In this document: piece by piece, positions 50,012-59,807 of the stretch | Numbering within the stretch: position 1 is the first letter of the stretch | How the letters are laid out: each line of letters opens with the position of its first letter | NCBI GenBank assembly: GCA_965216695.1 | Contig: OZ244212.1 | Location: 3,348,001-3,412,000, forward strand | Direction of reading: 5' to 3' | From: G965216695 sp965216695 | Lineage (GTDB): Bacteria; Pseudomonadota; Gammaproteobacteria; Pseudomonadales; Azotimanducaceae | DNA: 64,000 nt | Program-made: the position numbers and the translations under genes | The notes under the pieces: generated by a model | Told to the model about the DNA's origin: nothing | Databases searched by the model: none | What the model saw: the letters and a program-made list of their open reading frames with translations, nothing else

Positions 50012-50692
50012 ATGAACGATCGCATCGCTGACGCCCGCGCAGCCGGGGTGCAGACCCGCACCGGCCGCGCCATCGAGGTCAATTCCGTACTGCGCAACAC
50101 GTACATGCTGCTGGGCATGACGCTCGGATTCAGCGCGCTGGTGGCGTATTTCTCGATGGCCCTTGGCGTTCCGTATCTGGGATTCCTGCCGACGCTAATT
50201 GGCTTCTTCGGGCTGCTGTTTCTGGTGCATAAGACTGCCAACTCGGGCCTGGGGCTCGTGATGGTGTTCGCGTTCACCGGATTTCTGGGACTCACGCTGG
50301 GGCCGATCCTCTCGCACTATCTGAGCGTGCCCAACGGCGGTACGCTGATTACCAGTGCGCTCGCAACGACCGCGTTCACGTTCGTGGGCCTGTCGATGTT
50401 TGCGCTGGTTACGAAGAAGGATTTCAGCTTCCTCGGCAAGTTTCTGTTCGTGGGATTCATCGTGTTGATGAGCGCGGTGCTGCTCAGCTGGATCTTCGAG
50501 CTGTCGGCAATGCACACGGCCATATCGTGTGGGTTCGTGATTTTTGCGAGCGCGGCCATTCTGTGGCAGACGAGCGAGATCGTGCACGGCGGAGAAACGA
50601 ACTATATTCTCGCAACGACCACGCTGTTCGTGTCGATCTACAACCTGTTTGTGTCGCTGCTGCACATTTTCGGCATCTTCGGCGACGAATAG
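50012..50692 (+). CDS. Bax inhibitor-1 / YccA family membrane protein
   Basis: 226 residues from ATG 50012, with GGAGG 11 bases upstream. Seven hydrophobic helices, starting NTYMLLGMTLGFSALVAYFS and ending LFVSIYNLFVSLLHIFGIFG. The family motif around the fourth-fifth helices (TAFTFVGLSMFALVTKKDFS) and IWQTSEIVHG-like LWQTSEIVHGGETNYI are characteristic. E. coli YccA modulates the FtsH protease; other members conduct Ca2+. Single gene, probably housekeeping. Confidence 0.9.
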   Translation: MNDRIADARAAGVQTRTGRAIEVNSVLRNTYMLLGMTLGFSALVAYFSMALGVPYLGFLPTLIGFFGLLFLVHKTANSGLGLVMVFAFTGFLGLTLGPILSHYLSVPNGGTLITSALATTAFTFVGLSMFALVTKKDFSFLGKFLFVGFIVLMSAVLLSWIFELSAMHTAISCGFVIFASAAILWQTSEIVHGGETNYILATTTLFVSIYNLFVSLLHIFGIFGDE

Positions 50693-50723
50693 AGTACGTT
50701 GCCCGCGCCGACGCGGCGCAGCT

Positions 50724-52736
50724 TCAGCCGGTGAGCGCTTCGTACACGGTACTGAGCGCCACCGGTAGATCTTCGATTTCCTCGATGACTCTGTAGCGTG
50801 CGCCGGGACACATCCGGCGCAGGTAGTCGTGGCCGGAACGATCCACGGTAACGCAGAACGTCCGCACGCCTTTCTGCTCTGCCTCCCGTAGTGCTACGGC
50901 GGTGTCTTCGAGTCCGTATTCGTGGTTGCCGCGTTCCGGTCCGTAGTCGCTGTCCTGCGGGAAGCCGTCGCTTAAGATCACGATCGCCTGCAGCGCACTG
51001 CCGGTCTGCTGCAAGCGGGCGGTTGTGTGGCGTATCGCGGGACCCATGCGCGTGGAGCGGCGGGGTTTCATCGACGCGATTCGTTGCAGCGTTCGCGTGT
51101 TGAACGGGTCGTCGATGTCTTTCATCACATAGTAGTCGACACACTCGCGCCCATAGCCGGAGAATCCGTAGATTCCAAAGGGGTCGCCGAGGTCCGCGAG
51201 TGCCGCCGCCATCGCCACCATCGCGTCTCTCTGCACGTCGATAATGCGTCGCGGCGCCGGCTCGTCCGGCGGTGGTGGCGCGTCGTACGGGCCAAACGGG
51301 TCGCGCAGGTTGATCGTATCGTCGTCATCCGTTGCGGGCGGCGGGGTCGGACGTTCCAACGGGTCGTCGGTGGACGCAGACAGGTCGACCAGAAACGCAA
51401 CGCACAGATCCCGGCGCATGCGATCGCGGCGCGAGTAAAGCCGTTCGTCTGCGGAACCGGAAGCGCGCAAGTCGGTGCGCGCCTGAAGCACCGCGTCCAG
51501 GTCGAGTTCGTCACCGTCGGCAACGCGCCGTACCCGCTGCAGGCCGAGCGGCCGCACGCGTGCGAGTTGCCGTTTGATCGGTTCCCGCCATGCGCGAATT
51601 ACCGCGTGCAGTTCCGCCAGATCAATGTCCTGGGAAGGTTGGGCGATTTCCTCGAACAACCGACACCAGCTTGGCAGGTAACGGTGATCGAGGTAGTCCC
51701 ATTCGTCGTAGCGGTAACTGCGGCGGTGCGACGTGTCTTCGCCGATTGCATGACGGATGGCCGAGCGTTCCATAGCGGCACGGCGCATCTGATCGTCCTG
51801 CGCGGATTTCAGTGCATCGATCGACACGTCTTCGGGACGCAACTCTCCAGTCAGATTGTCGGCCGCGCCCGCTTCGAGTTGTTCATTCGCCGACAACTCC
51901 ATGGCCAGAATCTGCGCGGCGCGTTCGCGCATTTCGTCGGCCCAGTCTTCCAATTGCGCGTCGCGCTGCAGCCAGTCGTCGCTGGTGGGTTCGTCTGCCG
52001 CGTCGACCGTTTCGATTGGCCGGTAGCTGGGCAGCAGCGCGAAGTAGGCCGTGCGTGCGCAACGCGCCGTATCGAACACGGTTGAATCAGGACGGTGGAG
52101 GATGTGTGCCTGATCCACTACCGGCTTGAGAGTTCCAGTCTGATCGAGGTCGTGCAGCGTCGCTTGCGTGTCGGCAGGTGCATGCAGCCAGCGTGCAAAA
52201 AGGTCCAGCACGGAATGGGCGTGGGTTGCGGTCACGGGCTGGAGGTGCGGCGCAAGTTCTTCATGAAAGCGGCGGTAGTGCGGAGAAATGCCGGGGTACG
52301 CGTGGACGATCGCGGCGTCGACACGTACCTGTTCCAACAACCAGAATGCGCGCGCGATCAGGTCGCGCTGGACGAAGTGGTCAAAAAACGCGGCAAAATC
52401 GCTGCGGCGCGGCTGCGCAGCCGTTGGGTTGCGGTCGCCGATTTCGATGTGAGATCCAGACGCATGCAGCGCGCGCTGCAACTCTGCCAGGCGGAAACTG
52501 TGTGTGCCGAACTCCCGGCGGCCGATCTGTTGCAGGGCAAGTACGCGATAAGCGCCGGAATGCGTCAGCGGAAGCTGGTCGGGTAACAGAAGGCTGTCAC
52601 GGCGCTGGCCTGCGCTTGGTGCGCTGGCGTCGGATTCCAGTTGGAATGCGTCAGTGGATCGAATGTGCAGGTAGCGCCCGAAAATGCCTTCGACGAACAG
52701 GGCCAGGCGTTCCTCAACGTCTGCCAGCCGGATCAC
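50724..52736 (-). CDS. VWA-domain protein, NorD/CbbO type
   Basis: 670 residues from GTG 52736, which overlaps the ATPase stop (GTGA). The N-terminal 430 residues are the helical CbbO/NorD-type region. The C-terminal von Willebrand A domain has a MIDAS motif [12 protein letters not shown] (DxSxS), a Thr-containing segment [12 protein letters not shown] and ILSDGFPQD. With the preceding MoxR-type ATPase it forms a chaperone pair; NorQD and CbbQO insert metal or remodel their target enzyme. No nitric-oxide reductase or Rubisco gene is near. The longer frame to 53282 is antisense-like and spurious. Confidence 0.85.
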   Translation of the reverse strand: MIRLADVEERLALFVEGIFGRYLHIRSTDAFQLESDASAPSAGQRRDSLLLPDQLPLTHSGAYRVLALQQIGRREFGTHSFRLAELQRALHASGSHIEIGDRNPTAAQPRRSDFAAFFDHFVQRDLIARAFWLLEQVRVDAAIVHAYPGISPHYRRFHEELAPHLQPVTATHAHSVLDLFARWLHAPADTQATLHDLDQTGTLKPVVDQAHILHRPDSTVFDTARCARTAYFALLPSYRPIETVDAADEPTSDDWLQRDAQLEDWADEMRERAAQILAMELSANEQLEAGAADNLTGELRPEDVSIDALKSAQDDQMRRAAMERSAIRHAIGEDTSHRRSYRYDEWDYLDHRYLPSWCRLFEEIAQPSQDIDLAELHAVIRAWREPIKRQLARVRPLGLQRVRRVADGDELDLDAVLQARTDLRASGSADERLYSRRDRMRRDLCVAFLVDLSASTDDPLERPTPPPATDDDDTINLRDPFGPYDAPPPPDEPAPRRIIDVQRDAMVAMAAALADLGDPFGIYGFSGYGRECVDYYVMKDIDDPFNTRTLQRIASMKPRRSTRMGPAIRHTTARLQQTGSALQAIVILSDGFPQDSDYGPERGNHEYGLEDTAVALREAEQKGVRTFCVTVDRSGHDYLRRMCPGARYRVIEEIEDLPVALSTVYEALTG

Positions 52737-53557
52737 GGAGGCAATATCGCATCCACGATGTCCGCGACGGCGTGCTGCACCGTCAGATCGTCGGAGACGG
52801 CCTGAACGATCGCACTTTGCGCGGCGCGGCGCGGCTCTAGACCGCGCGTTACTAAGGTTGCTGCGTACACCAGCAGACGTGTGCTTACGCCTTCTTCGAA
52901 TCCGTGCGTGCTGAGGTTGCGCGTTTTTTCGCCGATTACCGAAAGTCGTTCGGCCAGCGGCGCATCCACGCCGGACTCTGCGGCGATAATCTCTGCTTCT
53001 ACATCCCGGGCGGGATAGTCGAATTCCAGGCTCACGAAGCGTTGGCGTGTGCTCGGTTTCAAGTCTTTCAGCATGCTCTGGTAGCCGGGGTTGTACGAGA
53101 TCGCGAGTAGAAAGTCGGGATGCGCAGCCAGCAGCTCGCCGGTTTTGTCGATCGGTAACACGCGGCGATGATCCGTGAGCGAATGGATCAGCACGGTGGT
53201 GTCCTTGCGCGCTTCCACGACTTCGTCGAGGTAACAGATTCCGCCGTCTCGCACCGTGCGCGTGAGCGGACCGTCGAACCAATCGGAGTGATCACCCTTC
53301 AGCAGATACCGACCTACCAGATCCGTTGCCGTGAGGTCCTCGTGGCAGGCGATTGTGATCAACGGTTCGCTCACGTCCGAGCCGCAGGCGGTATACAGTC
53401 GCCACGCCATGTGTTCGATGAACCGGGTCTTGCCGCATCCGGTGGGTCCCTTCAGCAACACGGGCAGGCGCGCAGCGAACGCGGCTTCGAACACCTCGCA
53501 TTCGTCGTTGATGGGCAGGTAGTAGGGTGCGTCGGCCGTCGCCGCGGTGGGCGTCAT
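52733..53557 (-). CDS. MoxR-family AAA+ ATPase, CbbQ/NirQ/NorQ type
   Basis: 274 residues. Walker [21 protein letters not shown], Walker [21 protein letters not shown], and [20 protein letters not shown] with the sensor Asn and the pre-sensor insert of the CbbQ clade. These hexamers work with a VWA partner, encoded next, to activate target enzymes. Coupled at both ends: ATGA overlap with the VOC gene upstream and GTGA overlap with the VWA gene downstream. Confidence 0.88.
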   Translation of the reverse strand: MTPTAATADAPYYLPINDECEVFEAAFAARLPVLLKGPTGCGKTRFIEHMAWRLYTACGSDVSEPLITIACHEDLTATDLVGRYLLKGDHSDWFDGPLTRTVRDGGICYLDEVVEARKDTTVLIHSLTDHRRVLPIDKTGELLAAHPDFLLAISYNPGYQSMLKDLKPSTRQRFVSLEFDYPARDVEAEIIAAESGVDAPLAERLSVIGEKTRNLSTHGFEEGVSTRLLVYAATLVTRGLEPRRAAQSAIVQAVSDDLTVQHAVADIVDAILPP

Positions 53558-54414
53558 GCGGTGGAGAACGCCTCGTTGCCGCGTCGGTAGGTGAAAAAGT
53601 TTGTGGCCGGGTTGCGATTGACCAACGGCCGCCGGTACATCGCGTGGCTGAGCGAGCGTACTTCGTGTTCCAGTTCGGTAAGTAGTTGACCGTCATTCGG
53701 ATCGAAGATCGCCTGAAACCGGTATTGCGTGCGGTCGCTCTCTTCCGTAATCAGTCCACGCTCGTGGAGCCGGGCGTGCGGTCCAGAGAAGTCGGCCACG
53801 TAGACGGCAATATGATGGCCGTCGTACGCAGGCAGTTCCTCGTTGGTTTCCGCAAAGATGAGTGCCTGGTTGTGGCCCATCTGGACGCTGACGCGCGCTG
53901 CCTCCGCTTCGTAGCAGGCCGGGCAGCCCAGAATCTGCTCGTAGAAACGCTGGATACCGGGTGCGGTACCAGCCGGTACCTGGAGTTCGATGTACGGCAT
54001 GCCCAGGTCCATGTTCGGAAAGCTCGCGGGTTGGAACGCGCGTATGCAGTTACCCCATGGGCAGGTGACCTCCACGTGGTCGGCGTGGCGTTGCCAGGCG
54101 AAATCGGTCTGCGCCAGCGGTTTGCTCACGAACTTCAGTCGCTTCTCCAGGTCATCGAGATTGGGGAGTACCACGCCGACATGCCCGCGCAGCCGCTGGG
54201 CGGTGTTTCTCGGCAAATGAAACTGCTGGTCGCCGGCGTTGACCCACATGTTGTACGTGCCGAAATCGATGTACGGATCGCGCGTGAAACCGAGGCCGGT
54301 TACGTAGAAGAGGGCCGCGAGGCCCTGGTCGGGCACGGTCAGGTTAACGTGTTCGAGCAGGTGGACGTTGCCGACATCCTCGGCGGCACGGTCGAACTGA
54401 GGTGTGTCGGGCAT
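53554..54414 (-). CDS. VOC-family (glyoxalase/extradiol-dioxygenase fold) protein
   Basis: 286 residues with two vicinal-oxygen-chelate modules. The first starts [20 protein letters not shown] with HVN as a potential metal ligand; the second runs [20 protein letters not shown] with a Glu ligand position. [20 protein letters not shown] in the second module resembles the metal-binding His region. Two-module VOC proteins of this length include extradiol dioxygenases and related lyases. First gene in the VOC - ATPase - VWA operon, so it is the prime candidate client of the ATPase/VWA pair. Confidence 0.75.
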   Translation of the reverse strand: MPDTPQFDRAAEDVGNVHLLEHVNLTVPDQGLAALFYVTGLGFTRDPYIDFGTYNMWVNAGDQQFHLPRNTAQRLRGHVGVVLPNLDDLEKRLKFVSKPLAQTDFAWQRHADHVEVTCPWGNCIRAFQPASFPNMDLGMPYIELQVPAGTAPGIQRFYEQILGCPACYEAEAARVSVQMGHNQALIFAETNEELPAYDGHHIAVYVADFSGPHARLHERGLITEESDRTQYRFQAIFDPNDGQLLTELEHEVRSLSHAMYRRPLVNRNPATNFFTYRRGNEAFSTA

Positions 54415-54583
54415 TGGAATCCTCCTAGGGCAACGACTTTAATGAAACTGCGGTTGGGTTACAAAAGCCGTTGCGCCGCGGTGGTCCCGCAGCTTGGGTT
54501 TGGACCTACCGTCTCGAGTATCGCCTGGGTTTCGCGTATTCCTGCGGTATTCCTGCTGCATTCCTGCGTTATATAGTGGGCTG

Positions 54584-55690
54584 ATGAGTGATACGGACGA
54601 CGGGTACGAAGACGAACGGCTGCTGGATGCGACGTCGGCGCTGTTGCCGCCGCTGATGACAGCCATTGACGCGCTGCGGCTCGCGGGCAGACACATGCAC
54701 CCTCCGCAGCTTGCGGACGTGGTGCGGGCGGCCCTGCCCTATCAGGCTCCGCTTACGGACGGCGTCGCGCAGTTCGAAGCCGTGAATTGGCCCAGGCACC
54801 TCGGCTACTTCAGCAGTTGTGCGCTCGAGTCGGCGCACTCAGCCGTACGGGCGTTTCAGACGCTGGAAAAATCTTCGGAAAGCAGCAACCCCTCGATGGC
54901 CGGCTATTCGGCGATGCGGCACACGACACGCGCGGTTGAAGCCCTGTACCCGGTGGCGTCCATGCTGCCGCCTGTAAGCCGGTTCTATCTCGAGACCCAG
55001 GCGCGCCAGGACGCGGTGGTGGATAAGCTCGCGGGAGTCGATCCGCAACGCTCCGAGGTAGGCGTATTGCATGCAGCCAATGGCACTGATGAGCGGGGCG
55101 GCTTCACGGTTTACGTACCGGAGTACTTCGATCCCGCGCAACCCATGCCGCTCGTCGTTGCCCTGCACGGCGGCAGCGGTCACGGGCGCAACTTCGTCTG
55201 GACGTGGTTGGTGGAAGCGCGATCCCGCGGTGCGCTGGTGTTGAGTCCAACCGCGCGCGGCGATACCTGGTCGCTCGCCGGGGCGGACGTAGATGCCGAA
55301 AACATCAACCGCATGCTCGACTTCGTGATGGAGCGCTGGCCGGTGGACACGGCACGCGTGCTGTTGACCGGCATGTCCGATGGCGGCACTTACAGCTATC
55401 TGCTGGGCCTACAGGACGACGCTCGGTTTACCCATCTTGCCCCGGTGTCCGCGTCGTTCCACCCTCTGCTGATCGAAGCAGCCAGTGCAGAGCGGTTGCG
55501 CAACCTGCCAGTTTATCTGGTGCACGGCTGCCTGGATTGGATGTTTCATGTGGACGTCGCGCGTCAGGCCGCGGACTTACTGGCCGCGGCGGGGGCCGCT
55601 GTCACGTATCGCGAGATTGAGGATCTTTCGCACACCTATCCGACCGAGGAAAACAGCCGGATACTCGATTGGTTGCTGGGCAATGCGTGA
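54584..55690 (+). CDS. alpha/beta-hydrolase, phospholipase/carboxylesterase-like
   Basis: 368 residues from ATG 54584. About 190 N-terminal residues are a helical region without family. The hydrolase domain follows: PLVVALHGGSGHGRNFVW (oxyanion turn), ARVLLTGMSDGGTYSYLLGL with the nucleophile Ser, and PVYLVHGCLDWMFHVDVARQ with the acid Asp; EIEDLSHTYPTEEN gives the catalytic His. It resembles polyhydroxybutyrate-depolymerase / phospholipase-carboxylesterase hydrolases. Followed 15 bp later by an acetyltransferase gene. Confidence 0.8.
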   Translation: MSDTDDGYEDERLLDATSALLPPLMTAIDALRLAGRHMHPPQLADVVRAALPYQAPLTDGVAQFEAVNWPRHLGYFSSCALESAHSAVRAFQTLEKSSESSNPSMAGYSAMRHTTRAVEALYPVASMLPPVSRFYLETQARQDAVVDKLAGVDPQRSEVGVLHAANGTDERGGFTVYVPEYFDPAQPMPLVVALHGGSGHGRNFVWTWLVEARSRGALVLSPTARGDTWSLAGADVDAENINRMLDFVMERWPVDTARVLLTGMSDGGTYSYLLGLQDDARFTHLAPVSASFHPLLIEAASAERLRNLPVYLVHGCLDWMFHVDVARQAADLLAAAGAAVTYREIEDLSHTYPTEENSRILDWLLGNA

Positions 55691-55705
55691 AGAGCGAATC
55701 GGGAC

Positions 55706-56197
55706 ATGACCGACGTCATTGCGGTCAGCACACTTTCCGACTCCGAGTTGCGGGCCAAGGCGCTCGTCGCGTTCGCCCGCCTGAACTATCAGTGGATCGA
55801 ACATTACTTCGAGGTGGAGAGCGAAGACCGGGTCGCGCTCGACGACCCGGAACGCTATGCGCTCGCCGGCGGCGGGGAGATCTTTGCTGTCCCCGACGCC
55901 GACGAATGGGTGGGCGTGGTGGCGATGGTCGCCAAAAGCGACGGCGTATTTGAACTCGCGAAGATGGCTGTGCGGCCGGATCAGCAGGGCCGGGGCGTGA
56001 GCAATGCGTTGATGCAGGCGTGCATCGATTTTGCAACCGAGCGCGGCGCCGGTCGCATTGACCTTACCACTAACAGTCGGCTGGGTCCGGCTCTCGGACT
56101 CTATCGAAAATTCGGCTTTCACGAAGAACGGCGCGATGACGTGGACGCCCGCTATCGGCGGGGCGACATGCGGATGTGGCTCGAGCTGTCACCGTAG
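55706..56197 (+). CDS. GNAT-family N-acetyltransferase
   Basis: 163 residues. The acetyl-CoA binding motif A reads LAKMAVRPDQQGRGVSNALM (R/QxxGxG form), followed by GRIDLTTNSRLGPALGLYRK and FGFHEERRDD, the motif B region. The substrate is unknown. It overlaps nothing and probably shares a transcript with the preceding hydrolase. Confidence 0.87.
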   Translation: MTDVIAVSTLSDSELRAKALVAFARLNYQWIEHYFEVESEDRVALDDPERYALAGGGEIFAVPDADEWVGVVAMVAKSDGVFELAKMAVRPDQQGRGVSNALMQACIDFATERGAGRIDLTTNSRLGPALGLYRKFGFHEERRDDVDARYRRGDMRMWLELSP

Positions 56198-56217
56198 CAA
56201 ATCGTTGCTCACTGCCC

Positions 56218-56853
56218 TCAAGCGCCGGCGCTGATCGAGAAATTAAGCCGGGCGGCGGTCCGGAAAGCCGGTCGGGCGCGTTGGCGTTCGCGATAGTCGT
56301 TCAGCGCCGGGGCCAGCGTGAAACCGTAGAACACAGCCCAGTCCAGGCACGTCGTCAGTAGAATATCGGCGCCGGAAAACCCGGTGTCGAGCAGATGCTC
56401 ACTGGTTGCAACGCGTGCCTCCGCGACCCGGACCTGCTTTTCGAACCCGGCGATTGCCTCGCGTATGGCGGCGGGCGCCTCGCCGTACAGATCGGCGAGA
56501 TCCCGGTGTTTGCGCATCACGTAAAGCGTATGGGCATCGAGTTCCATCAGAACGTACGCGCACCATTCGTCGTAGCGCGCGCGCTCCAGGCTGTGAGGGT
56601 CGGGCAACAGCGTCGTGTGTGACCCGTAGTGCTCGATCAGGTAGTTCACGATTGCATAGCTTTCGGTGAGGACGAACGTGCCGTCTTTCAGAACCGGTAT
56701 CTTCTCTTTCGGATTCAGCCGCCGAAATGCGGGTGTTTTCGTCTCTCCGGTGCGTGAACCGATCAGAACGGGCCGGTACTCGACGCCGACCTCGTGGGCC
56801 GTCCAATGGGCGCGGAGTGCTCGCGAGGTGGCGCCGCCGTGAATTTCGAGCAT
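56218..56853 (-). CDS. glutathione S-transferase
   Basis: 211 residues. The thioredoxin-like domain has KIPVLKDGTFVLTESYAIVN, with the cis-Pro and the ES glutathione-binding pair. The helical domain carries HLLDTGFSGADILLTTCLDW with the SxxD capping box (SGAD). The size and arrangement fit beta/theta-like bacterial GSTs. Single gene with its own minus-strand promoter, convergent with the acetyltransferase. Confidence 0.87.
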   Translation of the reverse strand: MLEIHGGATSRALRAHWTAHEVGVEYRPVLIGSRTGETKTPAFRRLNPKEKIPVLKDGTFVLTESYAIVNYLIEHYGSHTTLLPDPHSLERARYDEWCAYVLMELDAHTLYVMRKHRDLADLYGEAPAAIREAIAGFEKQVRVAEARVATSEHLLDTGFSGADILLTTCLDWAVFYGFTLAPALNDYRERQRARPAFRTAARLNFSISAGA

Positions 56854-56896
56854 GCGTGTACCCTGCCGTTGCCAGCGTTCGCGTCGAAACGCGCGG

Positions 56897-57202
56897 CTAG
56901 TCGCGCGGTAGCGGGATCTCGTTGGTTTCGTAGCAGTGCACCGTGGTGTTGCCCGGTGGGTGCGCCGCCATGGCTTCGCCGAACGCGGCCATGTGGGGTG
57001 TTGCGAAGTGTGCCCGCAGCGCGTCTTCGCTGGCCCAGCGTTCGGTAATTCGCATCACAGTGGGGTTGTTGAGTTCAACCGCAAAGGTGTAGTCGTCGCA
57101 ACCGTCTTCGGCGCGGCTCGCGGCTTCCATGGTGGCAATGGCATCTTTCAGCGCGGCGATTGTCTCAGCGCTGGCTTCGATGGTGGCGTTCACTACGATC
57201 AT
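56897..57202 (-). CDS. antibiotic-biosynthesis monooxygenase (ABM) domain protein
   Basis: 101 residues from ATG 57202, with GGAGAG upstream. A single dimeric ferredoxin-like domain: MIVVNATIEASAETIAALKD, the TMEAASRAEDGCDDYTFAVE helix-strand region, and a C-terminal AHFATPHMAAFGEAM helix with His typical of YgiN/PG130-like quinol monooxygenases. Function is likely oxidation or scavenging of a quinol-like small molecule. Located between the GST gene and the ATP-grasp operon. Confidence 0.83.
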   Translation of the reverse strand: MIVVNATIEASAETIAALKDAIATMEAASRAEDGCDDYTFAVELNNPTVMRITERWASEDALRAHFATPHMAAFGEAMAAHPPGNTTVHCYETNEIPLPRD

Positions 57203-57275
57203 GTTTACTCTCCGTGAGTTTGTTTGCTGTAGTTGGGGTGTTGTAGCAGCGGGTTGGCCGGCGGTCACGATCCGG

Positions 57276-58289
57276 TCACGCGGCTGATTCGGTTTCGGTC
57301 ATCTCCGGCTCGCTTTCGAATAGCGGCGCCTGACTCGCAGTGCCGGACGTTGCGAACTCATTCATCGCAAACTCAACGCGTTGTTCCACTGTCTGGTTGA
57401 AGATCTCCAGCTTCTCGATCCTGCGGAGCCGGGAAACGAGACCGGCGTTGTTCGCGATTTGAATACTGAGACCGGGACGGGCGTTCAGCTCCAGAATCAG
57501 CGGCCCTTTGTTGGAATCAATCACGATGTCACAACCGAGATAACCCAGTTGCGTCACTTCGTAGCACTGCGCGGCGAGGGTGAGCAGCTGTTTCCAGTTG
57601 GGCACGTTGATCTGGTTCAACTGCGCGCCGGTATCGGGGTGGCGATACACCAGTTCGTTGAACTGAACCGCGGCGACGCTCGATCCGGTGGCGATGTCCA
57701 GGCCGACGCCTACCGCGCCCTGATGCAGGTTCGCCTTGCCGTTGGATGCGTGTGTGGCCAGCCGAAGCATACCCATCACAGGATAACCGAGAAAAACGAT
57801 CAGACGAATGTCGGGCACGCCTTCAAACGAATATGGGCCGAACTGCGGATGTGCCACGACCAGATCTTCGATGATCGCAACGTCGTTGCGCCCGCCCAGC
57901 GAGTGCAAGCCGGAGAGTGTGTTGGTGAGATGACGCTGCAGGCCTTCTAGCGTAACGCGGGTTCCATTGGCGCGAATGAACTCGTCGCCTTCGCGGTCGA
58001 CTATTACCAGGATGCCTTTGCCGCCGCTGCCCTGACTGGGTTTGATCGCGAACTTCGAATGGTCGGCGAGCGTATCCCGGATCATTTCAATCTCGTGCTG
58101 CGTGCGGACAACGCCCAGCAGCTTGGGCACGCGCAGCCCGGCTTTCTGCGCAATCAGTTTCGTCTTCAGCTTGTCGTCGACGAGCGGAAAGCGTTCACGC
58201 CGGTTGTATCCGCCAATGTACTGAACGTTGCGGCGATTCATGCCCAGAATGCCGCGCCGGGACAGGGTTCGAGGGCTGATCCAGTCCAC
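57276..58289 (-). CDS. alpha-L-glutamate-ligase-like ATP-grasp protein
   Basis: 337 residues. The ATP-grasp core has KFAIKPSQGSGGKGILVIVD, a mid-domain metal/phosphate region, and LGCDIVIDSNKGPLILELNA then RPGLSIQIAN, which hold the Mg-binding residues. RimK-like members ligate Glu or other amino acids. The conserved N-terminus GILGMNRRNVQYIGGYNRRE is diagnostic of the subgroup encoded with a 7TM inactive transglutaminase. Third gene in the retropepsin - 7TM - ATP-grasp operon, abutting the 7TM gene with no gap. Confidence 0.87.
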   Translation of the reverse strand: MDWISPRTLSRRGILGMNRRNVQYIGGYNRRERFPLVDDKLKTKLIAQKAGLRVPKLLGVVRTQHEIEMIRDTLADHSKFAIKPSQGSGGKGILVIVDREGDEFIRANGTRVTLEGLQRHLTNTLSGLHSLGGRNDVAIIEDLVVAHPQFGPYSFEGVPDIRLIVFLGYPVMGMLRLATHASNGKANLHQGAVGVGLDIATGSSVAAVQFNELVYRHPDTGAQLNQINVPNWKQLLTLAAQCYEVTQLGYLGCDIVIDSNKGPLILELNARPGLSIQIANNAGLVSRLRRIEKLEIFNQTVEQRVEFAMNEFATSGTASQAPLFESEPEMTETESAA

Positions 58290-59798
58290 CTACGCAACCT
58301 CGGTTTTGAACGGCGCGAACCGGCGCAGTTCGAGCAGCCGGTAGCCGGTATAGCGTCCGAGCAGCATGATCACCGCAAGCACACACAGATGCAGCTCGGG
58401 AAAGTTGAACGCCCAGTGCCGAACGAGATCCTGGTCCATCAGCAAAAAGGCCAGAATGGCCACGAGTAGGCTGCCGCCGCCCTGGATCAGAACCTCCTTG
58501 GGTCCTTCTTCCTCCCAGATGATCGACATCCGTTCGATCGTCCAGGCGAGAATGATCATCGGGAAAAACGAGATCGTCAGTCCACCGGCGATACCGAGCC
58601 GGTAACTGACGACGCTGAACACCGTGATCATCGCAATCACGAGTATTACGAGCGTTGCAATGCGTGCGACCAGCAGCAGGTTCAGTGCGGACAGGTACGA
58701 GCGGATGAGCAATCCGATCGCCACGACCAGCAGGAAACTGGCTACGCCTGGAATCAGCTCGGTTTGCAGGAACGCCAGCGCAATCAGCACCGGCATGAAC
58801 GTCCCGGAGGTTTTCAGGCCGATCACCAGCCGCATGAACACGACCATTAGGGCGCCTACCGGCAACAGCATGATCATTTTGAACATGCCCTGTTCCGCCA
58901 CCGGCAGACTGTAGAGCGACAGATTGAGTTCGTTGTCGGACACCTCCGAAAGGTCCAGCATTGGCCGCACCTGCGAGATCATCGCGAACGTGACGCGGCT
59001 GCTCGTGCCACCTATCACTTCCAGTACCGACGGCGTGTCGGTCTGCCACAGCAGCAGGTTGCGCGTATCGTCCACAGGGCCGGTATCCGGCTCGAACAGG
59101 TGCCACTGATTGCCCTGCCAGACCTGCACGTACTGCTGCAAGTCGCGCCGCCGGCGGCCGTCTTCCAGCTCCAGACCCTGCACGGTTTTTGCGACGACGT
59201 TTGCGCTGGTGAGCATTCGCGCAAGGAGCTCAGCCGGTTCGAAGCGGTCGAGCAACAGACTCATGTTCTGGTCGATCGGCTGGGTGTTCATCTCCGCGAT
59301 GATCTGTGTGGCCACCGATCGCGGGTCGGCGGTCAATGGCAGGATCGACTGCAGTAAGTCGTCGACGGCGGTGTCGAAGGGTTCGTCCCAGGGGATTGCA
59401 TCCGCAGGTCCGGGCGCGGTGTCGGCCACACGCAACCCCGGGTCGTGCACCAGCTCGAGCGTGTAGTACAACACCTGCTCGCCGGTTGCTTCCCGCTTGG
59501 TCCAGTGGGCCCGGCGTTGCGCGCCGTACGGCGACAGACTGAACCCGAAACCCAACGATGCGCCGGTTCCTGTTTCGCTCAACTGGCGATACCCGGACTG
59601 CTCCGGGGGGAGTGTCAGGTAGACCTGCGTCGAGCCGCCTAGCGCGGTGTATTCCACCCGGGCTTCAATCTGCCACACCGTCTGCTGAGCGCCGGGAAGG
59701 AAAGGTATGCGGTACTCGGTATGCCGGAAGACGGCCGTTGCAACGCCGGCCAGGAACAGCAAGCCCACCAGGAAAAGGAAGGGCCCTCGACGGTTCAT
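58290..59798 (-). CDS. inactive-transglutaminase-like protein with seven C-terminal membrane helices
   Basis: 502 residues: one N-terminal helix (FLFLVGLLFLAGVATAVF), a periplasmic region of about 260 residues with transglutaminase-like fold but without the Cys-His-Asp triad (ARMLTSANVVAKTVQGLELE), and seven helices from about residue 300 (MIMLLPVGALMVVFMRLVIG to LCVLAVIMLLGRYTGYRL). This is the 7TM partner described with ATP-grasp amidoligases and retropepsins in proteobacteria. It could tether or present a substrate for the ligase. Middle gene of the operon. Confidence 0.87.
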   Translation of the reverse strand: MNRRGPFLFLVGLLFLAGVATAVFRHTEYRIPFLPGAQQTVWQIEARVEYTALGGSTQVYLTLPPEQSGYRQLSETGTGASLGFGFSLSPYGAQRRAHWTKREATGEQVLYYTLELVHDPGLRVADTAPGPADAIPWDEPFDTAVDDLLQSILPLTADPRSVATQIIAEMNTQPIDQNMSLLLDRFEPAELLARMLTSANVVAKTVQGLELEDGRRRRDLQQYVQVWQGNQWHLFEPDTGPVDDTRNLLLWQTDTPSVLEVIGGTSSRVTFAMISQVRPMLDLSEVSDNELNLSLYSLPVAEQGMFKMIMLLPVGALMVVFMRLVIGLKTSGTFMPVLIALAFLQTELIPGVASFLLVVAIGLLIRSYLSALNLLLVARIATLVILVIAMITVFSVVSYRLGIAGGLTISFFPMIILAWTIERMSIIWEEEGPKEVLIQGGGSLLVAILAFLLMDQDLVRHWAFNFPELHLCVLAVIMLLGRYTGYRLLELRRFAPFKTEVA

Positions 59799-59807
59799 GC
59801 GTCTGTC

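Noticed and set aside
50740..52580. Plus-strand frames opposite the VWA gene
   Set aside because: No motif or ribosome site; the minus-strand protein has MIDAS residues and operon coupling.
52740..53282. N-terminal extension of the VWA frame
   Set aside because: It overlaps the MoxR ATPase gene in another frame; the GTG at 52736 overlapping the ATPase stop is the better start.
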